Origin: Serilophus lunatus
Taxonomy: Eukaryota > Chordata > Aves > Passeriformes > Eurylaimidae
DNA length: 64,000 nt
Reading direction: 5' to 3'
NCBI GenBank assembly: GCA_013399895.1
Contig: VXBA01004194.1
Span: 218,943-282,942, forward strand
Shown here: piece after piece, positions 48,998-62,775 of the stretch
Numbering within the stretch: the stretch's first letter is position 1
How the letters are laid out: every line of letters begins with the position of its first letter
Position numbers and translations under genes: made by a program
The notes under the pieces: model-generated
What the model was told of the DNA's origin: nothing
What the model saw: the letters and a program-made list of their open reading frames with translations, nothing else
Databases searched by the model: none

Positions 48998-51053
48998 AAA
49001 TCTGGTGTAAAACATTAGGACTCACTGTGAACACCACAGACATCCACATCAGCGAAAGGCAGAAGTCAAACACATCACTCTCAGTTGCTGACTGTGCACT
49101 GCTAAGGGGGAGACAATGTAGGATGCTAGACGGACTAGCCTAAAGCATCCCGACATATCTGATTACAGTCTTATCTATAGCTTTGTCTGGAAGACTTTTA
49201 GAGAACACCTTATGTTCAGATATGCTGACTAATTGTTTTTATTCTGAGGTTGTACTGATATAATCTTTCACAATACAATTTAAAACATCCCTGGAAAGCA
49301 ATTCGTTCATCTGACAAGTCAGTGCATAAAATTTTGCTTACATAAACTATTCTTTCTATTTAAATAGAATAGCTTACTTTAAGTTGTACAATCACTAGTT
49401 TATGTTACTGAAAACAGGGCCAAGACTCAGCAGTTATTTTAGTACTGTGAAATATATTACCTTTGAGTATTTTATGAGTGTATTCATCCATATGTTACTG
49501 TTGAATACCCAGTATATCTTGTTTGATTCTGTATGAAAAGAACTCATTTGAATAAAAATATTTGCTTTTAAAAGGTGTCCACACTTTCTAATCCAAAGGC
49601 TTTGAAAGACTATCTCTGGAGTAACTCATTATACAGATTCCCATTTCTTGCCAAAAGGAAAGTCTATGCGAACAGTGCATTTTAACATTTCAATAAAGCC
49701 ATACCTACTGAAGGGGAACAGTAGAAGTTTTCCCATTGACTTCAGCTTCAAAAGTTCCACTTCCTGAATGTCTAGAAATCAAAGCCAAGCCAGATTGAAA
49801 ACCAAACTGTTTTAAAAAAAAATCACCAGTCTCCTCATTTCAGCACTCACAGGGTTGTTCTGTGCATGATGCAGCTCTTCTTCACCTGGAATACTGCTAT
49901 GGCAATAAAAGCTGCTCTGAGCTAATTCAAACATCCTTCTTCTCTCCTTAAGGGCTAAAATTTGAAATGCAATGTTATCTCTGTGTGAATCGAAACTGCT
50001 TTGTATCACATTCAGCCTCATTGATTCAACAGAATTCTCAGGAAAGGAGCCGCAAGTGCGTATGCTGCAGTAAGATTTACCTCACCCAGCGTTCACAAAC
50101 TGTGAAAAAAAAAGTTTGAAAAATGAAAAAAAAAAGTAAATTACATGTTGTAAAAAAAAAAATCACCACTTTATCAGTGCAGTATGATTTCTAACATACA
50201 AACACCAGAGTGTTGTGGAAGAGTATTTTTTCAAATATACCAAGAGGGGATCTGCTTGAATAAATATTTCAACATTATTACAAATGTAGCAAGTACAATA
50301 TGTGAAAATGCCATTACTATAAAGCAGAAGTTACAGGCAAGCTGAAAGTGTCATCTTTTCCACCTTGAGGAAAACATGTTTGGCGTAAAAAAGGCCTCCT
50401 AACTCTGAAGTAGGTTATAAATTTCATACTAGTATCTATGACTTCTATGTTGCAAAATTAAACACGAAGGTGTTTAATGGGTCGGCAGCCTATGAAGAAA
50501 AGATCCTGAAGCTGCTATTCCTCAATGTAATTCTAACTGCAACCTTTGTATTGCCATCATTCACCTTAATCTCTCCTACGCCTGTAAGAAAAAAAATTGC
50601 AAATTCCTCCTCAGATAAAAGGAAAGCAGGTGCCACAGAAACACTACACATTAAAGAGAAAAGTAGAGAGAAAACTCAGGGAATATGGTAAGTAACATCC
50701 AGTGAGCAGTGAATCTGCATGTAGCCAGGACAGATCAGCAAAAAGGGTAACGCTCATCATGTGGAAAGCTGGCACTGAACAGCATTGCAGCACTGTTACT
50801 TAGAGTTTGTCTGCAGAGGAATTGCTCTGGGCAAGCATCTTTCCTCCCAGTGAGGGTGGTCTCATGCTGCATCTAGCACACTTTATTCTTCACTTGCCTA
50901 AAGACCCTCAACACTCATGTACATGTGGGTTCTGATACACATAGCAGGACTAGAGAGAAATGTGGATGGCACTCCCAGATACAGAATGTGAGACTGTGCT
51001 CGTCCCACAATAGGCCATAGAAGAAACACTGTTCTAACAGTTACAACTTCTTG

Positions 51054-51735
51054 AAATTCAGTAAAGCTTTCAATACTGTCTCTCATAGTATCCTTCTGGA
51101 CAAAATGTCCAGCACACAGCAGGATAAACACATCGTGCTGTGGGTGAGCAATTGTTTCATGATTCAAGCACAAAGGGTAACAGTGAGTGGGGTGACATCA
51201 GGCTGGTGATCATTATTGGGGTTCCACAGAGCTACATCTTGGGCCTCTGCTCTTCAACATCTTCAGGACTGGAAGGGATGCTAAGCCAGTTTGCAGATGA
51301 CACAAAACCGGGAGGAGCTGTTGACTCTGGAAGGCAGGGAGGCCCTGCAGAGAGATCTCAACAAATCAGAGGGCTGGGCAATCACCAAACACATGAAGTT
51401 CATCAAGGGAAAGTGCTGGATTCTGCATCTGGGATGGGGCAACCCTGGATGTTTATACAGATTGGGGAATGAGAAGCTGGGAAGCACTGCCATGGAAACG
51501 CACCTAGGGGTCCAGGTCAATGGCAAGTTGAGTCAGCAGTGCCCCGGCAGCCAGGAGGACATCAGGAAAAGCATTGCCAGCCAGTCAGGGGAGGCGATTG
51601 TTCTGCTCTGCCCTACACTGGTGCGGCCTCATCTTGAATATGGTGGTAGTTTTAGTCACCACAAGATAAAAAAGATATTAAGCTGTTTGAGAGTGTCCAA
51701 AGAAGGGAAGCCAAAATGTTGAAGGACATAAAATT
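51054..51735 (+). mobile_element. CR1 LINE internal fragment (RT domain)
   Basis: Encodes reverse transcriptase blocks in broken frames: a SKAFNTVSHSILLDK-like stretch at 51058 onward, then LQMTQN-like active-site sequence, LEGREALQRDLNKSEGWA, KGKCWILHLGWGNP and LVRPHLEYGG. It stops near 51735 without a CR1 3' tail, so it is truncated at both ends or disrupted. Confidence 0.88.
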
Positions 51736-51862
51736 GCACCTTCTTAATAAACTGAAAGGCTGATTCAGTGTCCACTAGGGGGTAAAACTTTAAGCCCTCT
51801 AAACTTAACATCTAGCAGCTAAAATGTCTTCGGGTTTCATGTTTGTTTTACCATAGCAATTA

Positions 51863-51888
51863 ATATATATATATATATATATATATAT
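51863..51888. repeat. (AT)13 microsatellite
   Basis: Thirteen uninterrupted AT dinucleotides. A likely length-polymorphic marker. Confidence 0.95.
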
Positions 51889-52762
51889 GTATTTACAAAA
51901 AAACCCGTAGAAACTGTTGATGGATTTATTTTCCTTAGACTAGTTCTACAACTCTTGTCATAAATCATTTAAGTCCTTCAGAAATCTGCATGTGCTAATT
52001 TAAGATGGCCTTAAATCATCTACTAAATGACTTCTTAGGAAGACAAATCTCTCCCACAGGATCAAATTCAAATGTCAAAAATTACCAGTGTAATTGCAAA
52101 CGTATTTATTCAGTCAAGAGTTTGTCATGGTTTTAACTGCCATAAATATGCACAGCAGTTCAGAAAATCCAATGAGAATTAGTAAGACAGTAAAAATATT
52201 CCACAATTAAGTTATAATAATATCCAACAGTGGTATAATGACCTTAGCAAAGTAAATACATCTCCTGAGTAGTCTCTTCACTTAATCAAAACGTCCTTGA
52301 TACAAAGTAAGAAATTACCATCAGCAACTCACATATTTCCAGCACTTTTGCTTAATGATGTTTTGCCAACAAGGAGATTTTTGACATACAAATTCAGTCA
52401 CAAAGCACACACTAAATATCAAATACAGCAGTTTTCTGATCAGAGTATTTTAACCCACAGGAAAAACTGATGCCATTTGAGTTCATTTGATTGTGCCTGA
52501 TTTGCTACTGTTTAGTATATCCTTAATCATAAGGTAAGGAGAAATTATTTTTTCCAAACCTACCGTTTATATCATATACTTAGAAGCAAGTACTTAAAAC
52601 TCAGAATTTAGCCAAAAGTACTTATACTAGGCTTCAGTTTTAGAGTTTTGTTGGATTTCACGCTTTATGGAAGTATCAGTGCATACTTTACAACACCCCA
52701 TTTCACTAGTTTTCTGGAATTTCCCATGCCTTTGTAGCACAACTTGATAATTACTCCTATTT

Positions 52763-53745
52763 AGAATCACAGAATCACTACCATTGGAAGAGACCTTTGA
52801 GATCATGAAGTCCAACCATCAATCTAGAACCATGTTCACCATTAAACCATGTCCTCAAATGTCATATCCACAGGTTTTTTGAACACTTGCAGGGATGGTG
52901 ACTCTACTACTTTCCTGGGCAGCCTGTTCCAATGCTTTACAACACTTGGTATGAAAAAAAAATTCCAAATATGTAATCTAAACCTCCCCATAAACAACTT
53001 GAGACCATTTCCTCTCATCCTGTTATTTGTTACCTGAGAGAAAAGACTGACTCCCACCTTCCTACAACTTCCTTCCAGGTAGTTGCAGAGAACAGAAAAG
53101 TATCCTCCTGAGTTTCTTTTCCAGCACCCCCAGCTCCCTCAGCAGCTCCTTATATGACCTACGTTATAGACCCTTCACCGGCTTTGTTGCTTGTCTCTGG
53201 ACTTGTTCCACCACTTCAATGTCTTTCTTACAGTGAAAAGCCCAAAACTGGACATAGGACTTCAGATGCAGCTTCACCAGTGCTGCTCACAGGGGGTCCA
53301 CTGCCCTGGACCTGCTGGCCATACTGTTGCTGATACAAGCCAATGATGCCACTGGCCCTGGCCTTCTTGGCCACCTAGCCACACTGCTGGCTTATGTTCC
53401 ACCACTGTTGACCAGCATGCCTTGGTCCTTTTCCACCAGGCAGCTTTCCAACTACTCTTTCCCCAGCCTGTAGTGTTGCATGGAGTTCTTGTGACCCAAA
53501 GGCAGGACTGACACTTGGCCTTATTGAATCTCATACCATTGGCTTCAACCTATTGATGCACCCTGCCCAGATCCCTCTGCATAGTCCTCTTACCCTCCAG
53601 CAGATCAATACTCTACTCAACTTGCTGTCATCTGTGAACTTGCTGAGGGTATACTCAATATCCTTGTCTAGGCTGTCGATGAAGACACCAAACAGGGCTG
53701 ATCTCAATACTAAGCACTGGGGAGCACCACTCTTTCACGGCCAGT
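52763..53745 (-). mobile_element. CR1 LINE, long old fragment
   Basis: Nearly 1 kb of diverged minus-strand CR1. The 3' end is at 52763 (plus strand AGAATCACAGAATCAC, then TTGGAAGAGACCTTTGAG). ORF2 C-terminal blocks lie at 52842-53057 (VVKHWNRLPRKVVESPSLQVFKK), then the SQQ/AQVAKK and LYRLG regions, up to the RT block near 53620-53745. Many frame breaks and stops. In sense with PCSK5. Confidence 0.9.
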
Positions 53746-55589
53746 GTGTTTGTCTCTGATTCATCACTTCAAATCATTAGAGGAAAATTGCTACCATTGT
53801 TACCTCTGGAACAAGCAGCCACTGTCTGTTCTGAATCCCAGCCTTACAGCCATCAGTGAAGTTTGCTGGTATTAAAACACTGATTATTGCAGCTCTTAAA
53901 CATCATTATCATCATCATAGGAAATAAACTGCAAAAAGCTACCTGTAAAAGACACATACAGCCAGCCTAAGAAAACATTGCTGTTCAACCCCCAGGCAAA
54001 TGTAAAAAGACTTAAGTTTCTTTTCTTACTTTCAGTAGGCTAAAGAAAGTGAAACGTTTTTTTGAACTGACACACTATTTCCATACTTTGCAAAATGCTG
54101 ACAGTGCTTCCAATGAGGCCATATCTCTCAATTTCTACAAAACAGACAACATAAAGGTTGGAGTCATGCTTGATTAATAATCTCCATTTTGCAACTTTTA
54201 GATGATCCCTGTGCACATTCTGACATTAGAAATGCGTCAAAAACAGTCCATTCTTACGGATTCATAATTCACAACACTTGTCATATCATAAATTGAGAAA
54301 AAGAAAACAAAGATCTTATATCCATGGGATAGATTTTTAAATTGCATGTACTAAAGCATTTCGGTCTCCAGTCAGACCATTTATGGGGTTGCAGTGTGGT
54401 CTTTACTGTCTTGACAAAATTTCTGTCATCTGCATTTATGTCACTCAATAGCAATCTTTATTAGCTATTTCTACATTGTTTTCTGTTGGGATAAAAGGAC
54501 TTTAAAATGTGATTCTTACATGATTACTGTATATGAATACTTTCTGTACTAATAAAACCTTTTTTTTTCTAATCAAGACAAACTTTGAATATGCAAACAT
54601 ATCTTCTGAAGCATACAAACTTAAGCTTTATTGAATACACCAAGGACCCAGGAAAGAAGTCCAAATATGAAAATATGATGAAGAGAAAAATAGATCTACA
54701 AGAAAGTGTTAGTAGGTGTTGTTTGTAGCTGAGGAAAGGGCAGTCTTCTAAGGTCACAGTGTCCAAACACATATGCAGGTCATCAAACTGCTAAACAAGA
54801 ATATTCTTCAAACTCAAAAATAGTTACAGCACTGGGAAGCGGTTGAAAGTTGAAGCTACACATGAGGCAAAAATAAAAACATCTTAAAAACTTCTGGACA
54901 CTTTGCATTGCTGGCAGTGTTTTAATTAAAACTGAAAAACTTCTAAAACCTACGCTCTGCATCAAACAGAAATTAATTCTGGTGAGCCACACGACATCTA
55001 GTCAGAGATGATTTGGCTGTATGATCACAGTGTTTCCTTTTGATCTTACAGGCTATAAGTCTATTATCAACTGTATTTTGGAGAAATACTTACCTTACAA
55101 ACAGCTTGGAAAACAGAAAACTTTTTAGAATTCAGAAATTCTGGTTTTATTGCACAATCACAAGAAGTTGAAATGATAACTACAGGTGACACGAGATTGA
55201 GTCTCAGTTTGGTAAACCCACTTAGTATGAAATTTTTAAAATGTATCTTTCACTAAAGCAAAGATAAACAAATATTCTGGTCTTTAAATATATTTATAAC
55301 TTCAGTGTCAAGGAGAGTGACTGCACTTATTCTCCCTCAAAATAATAAAAAAAAACCCCTTGAAAAATAATGTCAAATAATAATCTAGGTTAAACACAGT
55401 TTATATAAGCACAGTGACATACTAGTGGGTATGATTGCTTTAAGTGGATTATATGGATTTAGAATAAGTGTTTTATTCTGCTAAAATGTTGCTTGTATTC
55501 ATAAAACACTGTGACATCAAGAGAAATACAATTCCACAGAATAAAATGCATAGTGTGCATTTGCAGAAGATTTTAGTCAACTGTCAGCA

Positions 55590-55695
55590 TTGTTATCATT
55601 TTGCAGGTGGAGAGTCAGAAGCAGGAAGGAGTAAAGTGGTATGCTGAAGGCTACACACATTCAAGCAACTGTGAACAGGATGTAGCTGTCTGGCA
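55590..55695 (+). mobile_element. Possible MIR-like SINE relic
   Basis: CATTTTGCAGGTGGAGAGTC, then AAAGTGGTATGCTGAAGGCTACACAC, resembles the core of an ancient MIR-type element (which typically reads TTTTACAGATGAGGAAACTG and later CAAGGTCACAC). The similarity is by eye only and patchy. Confidence 0.35.
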
Positions 55696-57179
55696 CTTCC
55701 TCTGAGCCACGAAAACTGCTAACTATCTGCTAGAGTGAAATAGATCAGCCAAGGGTGATAAGTGGCCTTCCAGTGACATTGGCTTTTTAAAATGATTGCA
55801 AAAGAAAGGAGATTTTTATACACAAAAAATTTGGCTAGTGGGGATATTCTTCTGTTTTGTTTTGGGGAGTAATGTCTTTCCAGCTCCCTGTTCCTGCCTA
55901 TCTTACCTATGTGTAACATGACTTCTTACCGTCCACCATTTAGAATAGCTGGGTGAGACAACCACTGGAAATAAACATGATTGTCTTGCATGTCAGAAGA
56001 AGGCAGACAGATGCATAAAAATCTTGAGCATTACACCAGGAACATACATTGCTACCAGAATGTTTTCCAAATGCAAAAGTGAAAAAAGAAAGGAACTTTA
56101 ATCCATCTTTTTATTAATGTACTGCACTACAATCAGTATCATCAGCATCAGAGGAAGCTGGGTCTCCTCAGGAAATGGTGTGTAGAAGCTGTTCTGTTAC
56201 ACTACCAGACAGTCTGTTCTAAGACGCGTCTATCCAAAATATATTTTCTTTCAATCTCTCCTTCCTTCCCCCATGACGTTCTGACATTTGGCCTTCCAGG
56301 ATCAGTTGCTTCCAGAATGGTGCATCTTTCCATGGTTCAAAACCAGAATGTCTTCAATTCCTTCCTTCCTGATTCTTTCTGTCATCCAGCATTTTTATAG
56401 CCCAGTAGCCAAACCACCAATTTACTATCTTTCATTGTTAGCAATGGAAACAGACTCTAACGACAGCTAAGGCATAGTTAGTATAACACAACATAGCTGC
56501 AGCTGTCAGAGCTGCTGTCTTCCCTGTCAAGCTCTTAGAATACAGACTAAAAATTGAGGACTAATTCTCATTATTTTTTTAAAAAATTCAGTCATTCTAT
56601 CATTTTTCACCTATAAACCCACTTTGCTGATAAAAAACACAGGACTACTCTACTGGAACTGTAAAGAAACTCAAGTATTAACAACTACTAGCATCTAAGG
56701 ACTACCAGGAGGTTTTGTCTATAACTCTCTGGTTTTTTATATTTATACCTGCTAAGATGAAATTGTCATCTGGGTTTAAATTTCCTGCACATGGATTTAT
56801 CTAAAGTGCTTTTGTTGTTTTTAAGGATGAGCAAAATCCTCTAGCAGTTCCTGAATTGTGAAAGGAATGTAACACCCTTTCCTTTTAAGGCTGCAAATGG
56901 CTTTTCCTTGGTCTTGGTTGGTTTTGTTGTTGTTTGGATCCTTTTAAATAGCAGTTACACTCACAAAACAAAGCTGCACAAGTCTATATGACCTGCCTGT
57001 ATGTCCCTCCATTAGTGGTCTCACTTTGAGTGAGGATGAGCATTTCCAGCTCGCATAGGGAGAACCAACCAGATAAATATGCCACTAAACAAGAAAGCAT
57101 TCTGACAGAGAAGTCCAGAGAGAATCTTACCCCAGAATGAAAAGACATTAGAAAGTATGTAGATAACTCTAAACTGGAG

Positions 57180-57226
57180 CTGCAATGAGATGATCTTTAA
57201 GGTCCCTTCCAACACAAACTATTCTA
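57180..57226 (+). mobile_element. CR1 3'-tail fragment
   Basis: GATGATCTTTAAGGTCCCTTCCAAC, then CAAACTATTCTA, the last 45 bases or so of a CR1 element, with no more of it visible upstream. Confidence 0.7.
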
Positions 57227-59445
57227 ACTCAGGATACGCAAGCTGAGCCCAACAACGCCTAATTAAGTTAGCTTTTCATCATGCTGCATACACCTTCTGC
57301 ACTCTCAACAAAAGCAGCTGCAACCGCTACTAGTCCCTGCTCAAATATATTGCCAGCTGAAGAGTCCCACAGTGTGCCTCACCAAACTGGAGTGCATGCA
57401 GCCCAAATAATTTCTCCTTACTTTAACTCCATGGTTGTGATCCTGACATGTCCTCTGACAAAGCAATAGATGGACAGAGCTTTTCCCCTCCTCGCTTTTG
57501 TTATTAATGCACAGTAAACTCTGTAATTATGATATTCTGAAACACTCTAATACCTACAGAATGTGAGGTAGAAAACAAAAGAAATATTCATAACTAATTA
57601 GCTGTATCTTAAGTACTTCATTTTCTAAAGTAAGATACTAGATGCTAAATGCATTTAGGTCTACTAAAGACATTTTTCTGAATTTGTCCACTGCTGGGAT
57701 TAGCACTGCAACTCCAGATCTGCCTTAATAATCATTAAATGTTATACACCCTGAGGACAAAGTGGTCTTTATGCCATAAACATATGTCCATATATTGACA
57801 TGTCTGCAGCCACACAAGATTTCTCAAGCCCACATTCAGTGAAGCAGTCACAAAGTGAAGCACAAACACATTTTGCCAGATCTAGGTATTAGAATGCTGG
57901 TTTCTTTTTGGATACAGGACCATTAACAGGCTTGAGTACCTTGCACAACCCTCATCAGAGCTTCTCAATAATAAAATGATATGTAACAATGACTTGGAAA
58001 TTCAAAAATTCCATACCAGTAGCAGAATAGGTTGTGGACAAGACCTAAATTGCATAATATGGAAAGTACTGGAAAAGAAATGGTAACTTCGATTTTCTGC
58101 TATGCTCTGCCTTAGAGCCTCTCACTAGTCTGGACAATGTAGTCTGGACTGTTTGCCAGGGGTGCAGAAGGGGTAACTGGAAGCTGGGTGTAGCATCAAA
58201 GCTTATGGTGGTACATTCATGTGAACTTGTGCATTTGTGTGTAAATCACTCCCATTCTGTGCACACAGAAACAGCATGGACTGACACAGAGGTGAATACT
58301 TCCCCTCCTTTCACATTTTCTATGTGCAGTGCTTATTGTTTGAATGGTGGGTGTCAGCACTCATGGGAATAGAGACTTGGGCCCTGATCATTTGCATACT
58401 AATCCCAAATACACACTGCTCAGCAGAGGTAGTGGTGCTCTTAAAGGGTTAAGCAGTCCAGTCTTACCAACACAGACGTGAACACAGCTTTGTATGCATT
58501 TTCCTAGTCTTGTCCCATCCTCAGGAAGAACTTCAGCCCTAAATACAGCTTTCCAGGCTGCAGAAATATTCCTACAAGATGCTCTGTACAGTATTCAAAC
58601 TCTTTACTGGTAACTTTTATGTCTCATAAATTCTTCAAAGACAACAGCCAACATGGTGTAACTTTAAAAAAGCTTGACTTTGTTATCACCACACCAGGGG
58701 CTCAGGAGTTTTTTGGCAAAACTGCATTGCATAAACAGCATAAGAAAAGCTAATGAGATTTTCACCAAACTTTCTTTCTAAAAGAAAACCAGAGGAAATC
58801 CAATTCAACAGTCAGTGACAAATCTACTAATCATTGAAATTAAAGAATTAAAACAAAAAGGGGATATTATACATAACTATAAGTCAATAATTAAATTATG
58901 TTGACAGTTATCTATTAAGAAGTATACTACAAAGAAATGGCACCATTTTTGGAACAGATTTTAAACTTAAGATCAGCAGGAACTGGCAAGAGAACCACAA
59001 AAAAGAGTATTCTTCTTAATCCCTCACAGACCAAGGCCATAAAAAGACCAGGAAAAAAACCCAAGAGACACTTTCCTCTGAATATTGTACCATCTCACAT
59101 TACTAATTTTCACTGTGAAAGCTGGTTGTTTTGCAGAAGTGGATCTGCAGACATAAATGTTACGCATATGGTTTTGCAAAGAGGCATAGCACAGTGATTA
59201 GTGCATTAACAAAATTCCTGTACTCATCTAGGAATAATGTTGGACCTTACATTCCAAGAATAGCACATACTTAATAGCATAGTATTGTCTTCACTTTGTT
59301 TTAATGAGAAGCAGAACCTTAGAAAAGAGATAGTGTCTCAATTCTTGTAATGCTGTATGCCATTCAGATGCATGTCCTCTGGTATAGTATTTCATATAAA
59401 AAATGCAAAGCCTTTTTCCTGAGACACATGTGTAGGTTTTCTTAC

Positions 59446-59550
59446 CTTTGGTTCCATTGAAATGAAGCTGTGGGTACCTCTACTTGAGAGAACTGACCTT
59501 TTAATTGTTTTACTATGGTAGAAGTGGTAGTAATCCTTCAGTGTCCCAAT
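59446..59550 (-). CDS. PCSK5: PCSK5 coding exon (exon 2 by comparison with human): prodomain
   Basis: A 105-bp, phase-0 exon of 35 codons on the minus strand. It starts after a strong acceptor (long pyrimidine run, then ACAG, with AG at 59552-59551) and ends at a consensus GTAAG donor (59445-59441). The translation includes LKDYYHFYHS, TIKRSV and SSRGTHSFISMEPK, matching the prodomain of proprotein convertase PC5/6 much better than PACE4 or furin as I remember them. In this family the prodomain acts as an intramolecular chaperone and inhibitor in the ER and is later cut internally; the dibasic TIKR followed by SV is the expected place for that second cut. The residue before TIKR is Lys here, against Arg in my memory of the human protein. 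The signal-peptide exon should lie right of the window, because this exon begins at the codon after the usual exon-1 junction. Sure of family; paralogue choice rests on remembered sequence. Confidence 0.95.
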
Positions 59551-60574
59551 CTGTAAAAGCAGGGAAGAAAAAAGGAGAGGGAGACTTAATTTATGAAAAC
59601 TGGTTTCTGTTTTTCATTTCTTAAAGTCTATAAACTATGCAATTTCCTGTGTGCTGAAATGTTACTTGAACCCACTGATCACCTTTCAAAAGAAGGACAT
59701 ATGATATGAAATAGATGGAGTATCCTTCAGGGAGTAACTGCATAACCAAAGATTATAACTAAACTGCTTAGTCTGGCTGCATCTACCTTTCTAATGTTTT
59801 ATTTATATGCAATACTTTAAGTCATTCTATATCAATCTATATCCAAACTGTCCTCGAACGGCAAGTATTTCAATCATCAAATGGCTATAGGGCTATTAAA
59901 AAGTATTTCATCTAGTTTGCTTAAGGAAATATACTGTAAAATATACTAAAGATGGTTATTTATATAATTAAATTATGAAAAGGGCATTTATGGCATCAGA
60001 CCATACAATAAGAACAGTTTTCCCACTCTGTCAAATGAAAGGAAAAAAAATAAGTAGAAGAAAGAAAGATGGAAATGATAACTTCATAGGATAATAACTC
60101 ACTTGAGGTACAAATTCAATTCATGCAAAATAGCAAATTTCACAATGGTATAATAAAAATACTTCTTATTCATTCAGTACACAATAGCAATGTAAATATT
60201 AAACTAAGATGACCTTCACAATCTGAAAAAGAAATTTTCCTTTCCAAAGACATTAATATCTAACATTCTTAAGTGAAACTTCAGTTTCACTCACCTATAA
60301 ACAAACACTCAGTCTCACTGTCTTCAGAATATCTCTCCAACTCATTTGGAATTTTATCTATTATTGCACTGTAAATCTCGTAAGACACTTAATAATTTAG
60401 TCTCAAGTTCCTTAATGATAAGCAGAAATAAAAGGGACAATTGAGCTTACTGTCTTTTCAAGTTATAACTCAAAGCAACGTAAGAAAACAGGATTGGTTT
60501 TGCAAATAGAACTGAATGGAATCACCAAAGAGGATGGAGCAACAGTCAGAAACTTTCATCTTAAAAAACAAAAA

Positions 60575-61080
60575 TCACAGAATCACTGAATCAAGTAGGT
60601 TGGAAAACACCTCTGAGATCATTGAGTCCAGTCTTTGACCTAACACCACCTTGCAGTTCATTCCAATGCCCGATCACTCTTTCTGTGAAGAATTTCTTCC
60701 TATTGCCCAACCTAAACCTCCCCTGGCACAGCTTACGACTGTGCCCTCTTGACTTACTGCTGGTTGTCTGGGAGAAGAGACCAACCTCTCTACCTGGGTA
60801 TGACCCCTTTTTAAGTAGTTGTAAAGAGTGGTAAGGTCTCCCTTGAGTCTCCTCCAGGCTAAACAACTCCAGCTCCCTCAGATGAGAACTCCTCACAGAA
60901 CTTGTTCTCCAGTCCCTTCAAGAGACTCACTGCCCCTCTTTGGACATGCTTGAGCACTTCAACAACCTTTCTAAATTAAAGAGCCCAGAAGTGGGGACAG
61001 TACTTGAGGTGCAGCCTCACCAGTGCCAAATAAAGGGAAAGAATCACCTCCTAGGTTCTGTGGCTACACTACTCCTGACA
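60575..61080 (-). mobile_element. CR1 LINE 3' fragment
   Basis: The minus strand carries the CR1 ORF2 C-terminus in frame 60591-60896 (LRELELFSLEE, GRFRLGNRKKFFTERVIGHWNEL) and a 3' end seen on the plus strand as AAATCACAGAATCAC, then TTGGAAAACACCTCTGAG. Its 5' limit is near 61080. In sense with PCSK5. Confidence 0.9.
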
Positions 61081-61559
61081 TAATCCTACAGTATTTTGAA
61101 TTTGCATCTACAAGAACACACATGAAGGAAACTTGAAAGTTCAACAGTAAAGATTCAAAGAGAATTGGAAGTAAGTTACTGAAAAATGCCAAGAATATAG
61201 TTTAAGAATATCAGAAAACAAAAATCTAGCGAAAATATTAAAGTAGACTACAAATAAATATTGATAGAGAATATCAGCAATTTAAATGAATTTGCCTAAT
61301 GGGGAAAACTGCAACAGGGTCTGTGTAGTTGGTCCATCATTTACCTTCATTTCAGGAAGAGTGACTTATTTTAGTTTAAGTCAAACACCAAAACATTTAA
61401 TGAAATCAAGTCAGTGTATCATAAATTAAATAGGAATTGATTTGTCTAAGCCTAATTAAAGTATATTAGCATTGGAATAATTTTCATGCTGCCTTCTCTT
61501 TCAAAGGCAATTACAGGTGAAGTCATGAAACTCTGTAGCATGGATGAACCCAGCTGCAG

Positions 61560-61985
61560 TGAACAGGGCAACACATCTGGATGGTGATCGGTCACCCATG
61601 CTGATCCTCATGGCTTAATCCTAAGAGTAGCTCTGTTCAATATATTTATCAGCTATCTGGATATAGGAGTTAAGCGCTCCCTTAGCAAGTTTGTTGATGA
61701 TACCAAACTGGGAGGTGCTGTTGACTCTCTTGAGGGACCAGAGGCCTTGCAGAGGCATCTGGATAGATCAGAACATTGGGCTATGATTAACAGGATGAAA
61801 TTTAAAAGTAGAAATGCTGGATTCTGCATTGAGAAGGAAGTAACATTTACAAGTGTAAAATGGGAGAGGAGTGGCTGGAGAGCAGAGCTGCAGAGAGGAA
61901 CCTGAAGGTGCTGGTGGATATTAAGCTTAATGTGATTCAGCCATGCAGCCGAAACATCTGTACAGCTGAACATGAGTAGGGAAGT
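61560..61985 (+). mobile_element. CR1 LINE internal fragment (RT active-site region)
   Basis: Encodes in broken frames a VLFNIFISYLD-like block, then FVDDTKLGG (the YADD-type reverse transcriptase active site, changed to VDD), LEGPEALQRHLDRSEHW-like and LVDIKLN-like sequence. No 3' tail. The opposite-strand frame at 61653-61973 is a shadow. Confidence 0.85.
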
Positions 61986-62626
61986 TGTTCCAACTACTGA
62001 GAAGAAAGGTAAAAGATGTTTCTTAGCTTGTAAATAAACTTTTTTTGCTAAGAGACAAATCTTCTAAACATCTTCGAAGTGCTCTTCTCCCAGTGGGATG
62101 AATGGAAAACAATGTCCTGCTGATCTGGTAAATTGAAGGATATACTGTAAGGGTCTCAATTTCTCCAGTCTTTAATGATTTTGGCTTTAAACGCATTTAG
62201 AAAGGAATACAGATCAGGTCCAAATCTGGTTCTGAACTCTGTAAAGCACTAGAAGAGCCAAAGAAGCACAGAAGCACCCCGTGCAGACCTGTAACATAAA
62301 ACATTGTAAATAACCACATCAATGTATTTCACGTGAGGCTGAATCCTTCCTGTCTTGCAATGAATTTCCTAAGTGCTAACATCCTTGACAGAAGAAAATA
62401 TCAAAGACAGAGAGACAAAGACAGTTTATCAGACTAATATTATAATACCATTGTAACAAAACCACTTAAACTCTATTTCAAACCTTTTTTTTAGATTAAA
62501 GCATTCTCAGTTTTCTCTGAAATATTCCTGGTGTACTCTGTATAGTGTGACAACATTTTAAGCATTTTCATAGAACCACATTCATGAAATTCTATGAAAT
62601 TTAATAGAATGAAAACACTTTGTAGA

Positions 62627-62775
62627 ATAACCTGGATGACACCAAGCTGAGCGGTGGAGTTGACACGTGGAGGATGAGATGCCATCCAGAGGGACCCAGA
62701 CAAGCTCAAAAAGTGGGCCTATGGGAATCTCATGAGGTTTAACAAGATCAAGTGTAAATTGCACTTCAAAATGAA
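62627..62775 (+). mobile_element. CR1 LINE short internal fragment
   Basis: About 150 bases encoding a DDTKLSGGVDT-like active-site stretch, QRDPDKLKKWAYGNLMRF-like and NKIKCKLHF-like sequence, in broken frames. It matches the same CR1 region as 61560-61985, so it is a separate insertion or a displaced piece. Confidence 0.75.

Larger units (their letters stand above)
42831..59445 (-). other. PCSK5: PCSK5 intron 2 (16.6 kb)
   Basis: Bounded by a GTAAG donor at 59445 and a TTTGCAG acceptor at 42831. Repeats are listed separately. Stretches where I recognise nothing: 42831-43617, 44751-46030 (only a CTA run near 45992-46012), 47339-48604, 48998-51050, 51740-52760 (only the AT repeat), 53750-55590, 55695-57180 and 57230-59445. 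The frames at 45415-45654, 49812-50021, 50470-50691 and 58937-59197 show no similarity I know. Confidence 0.9.
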
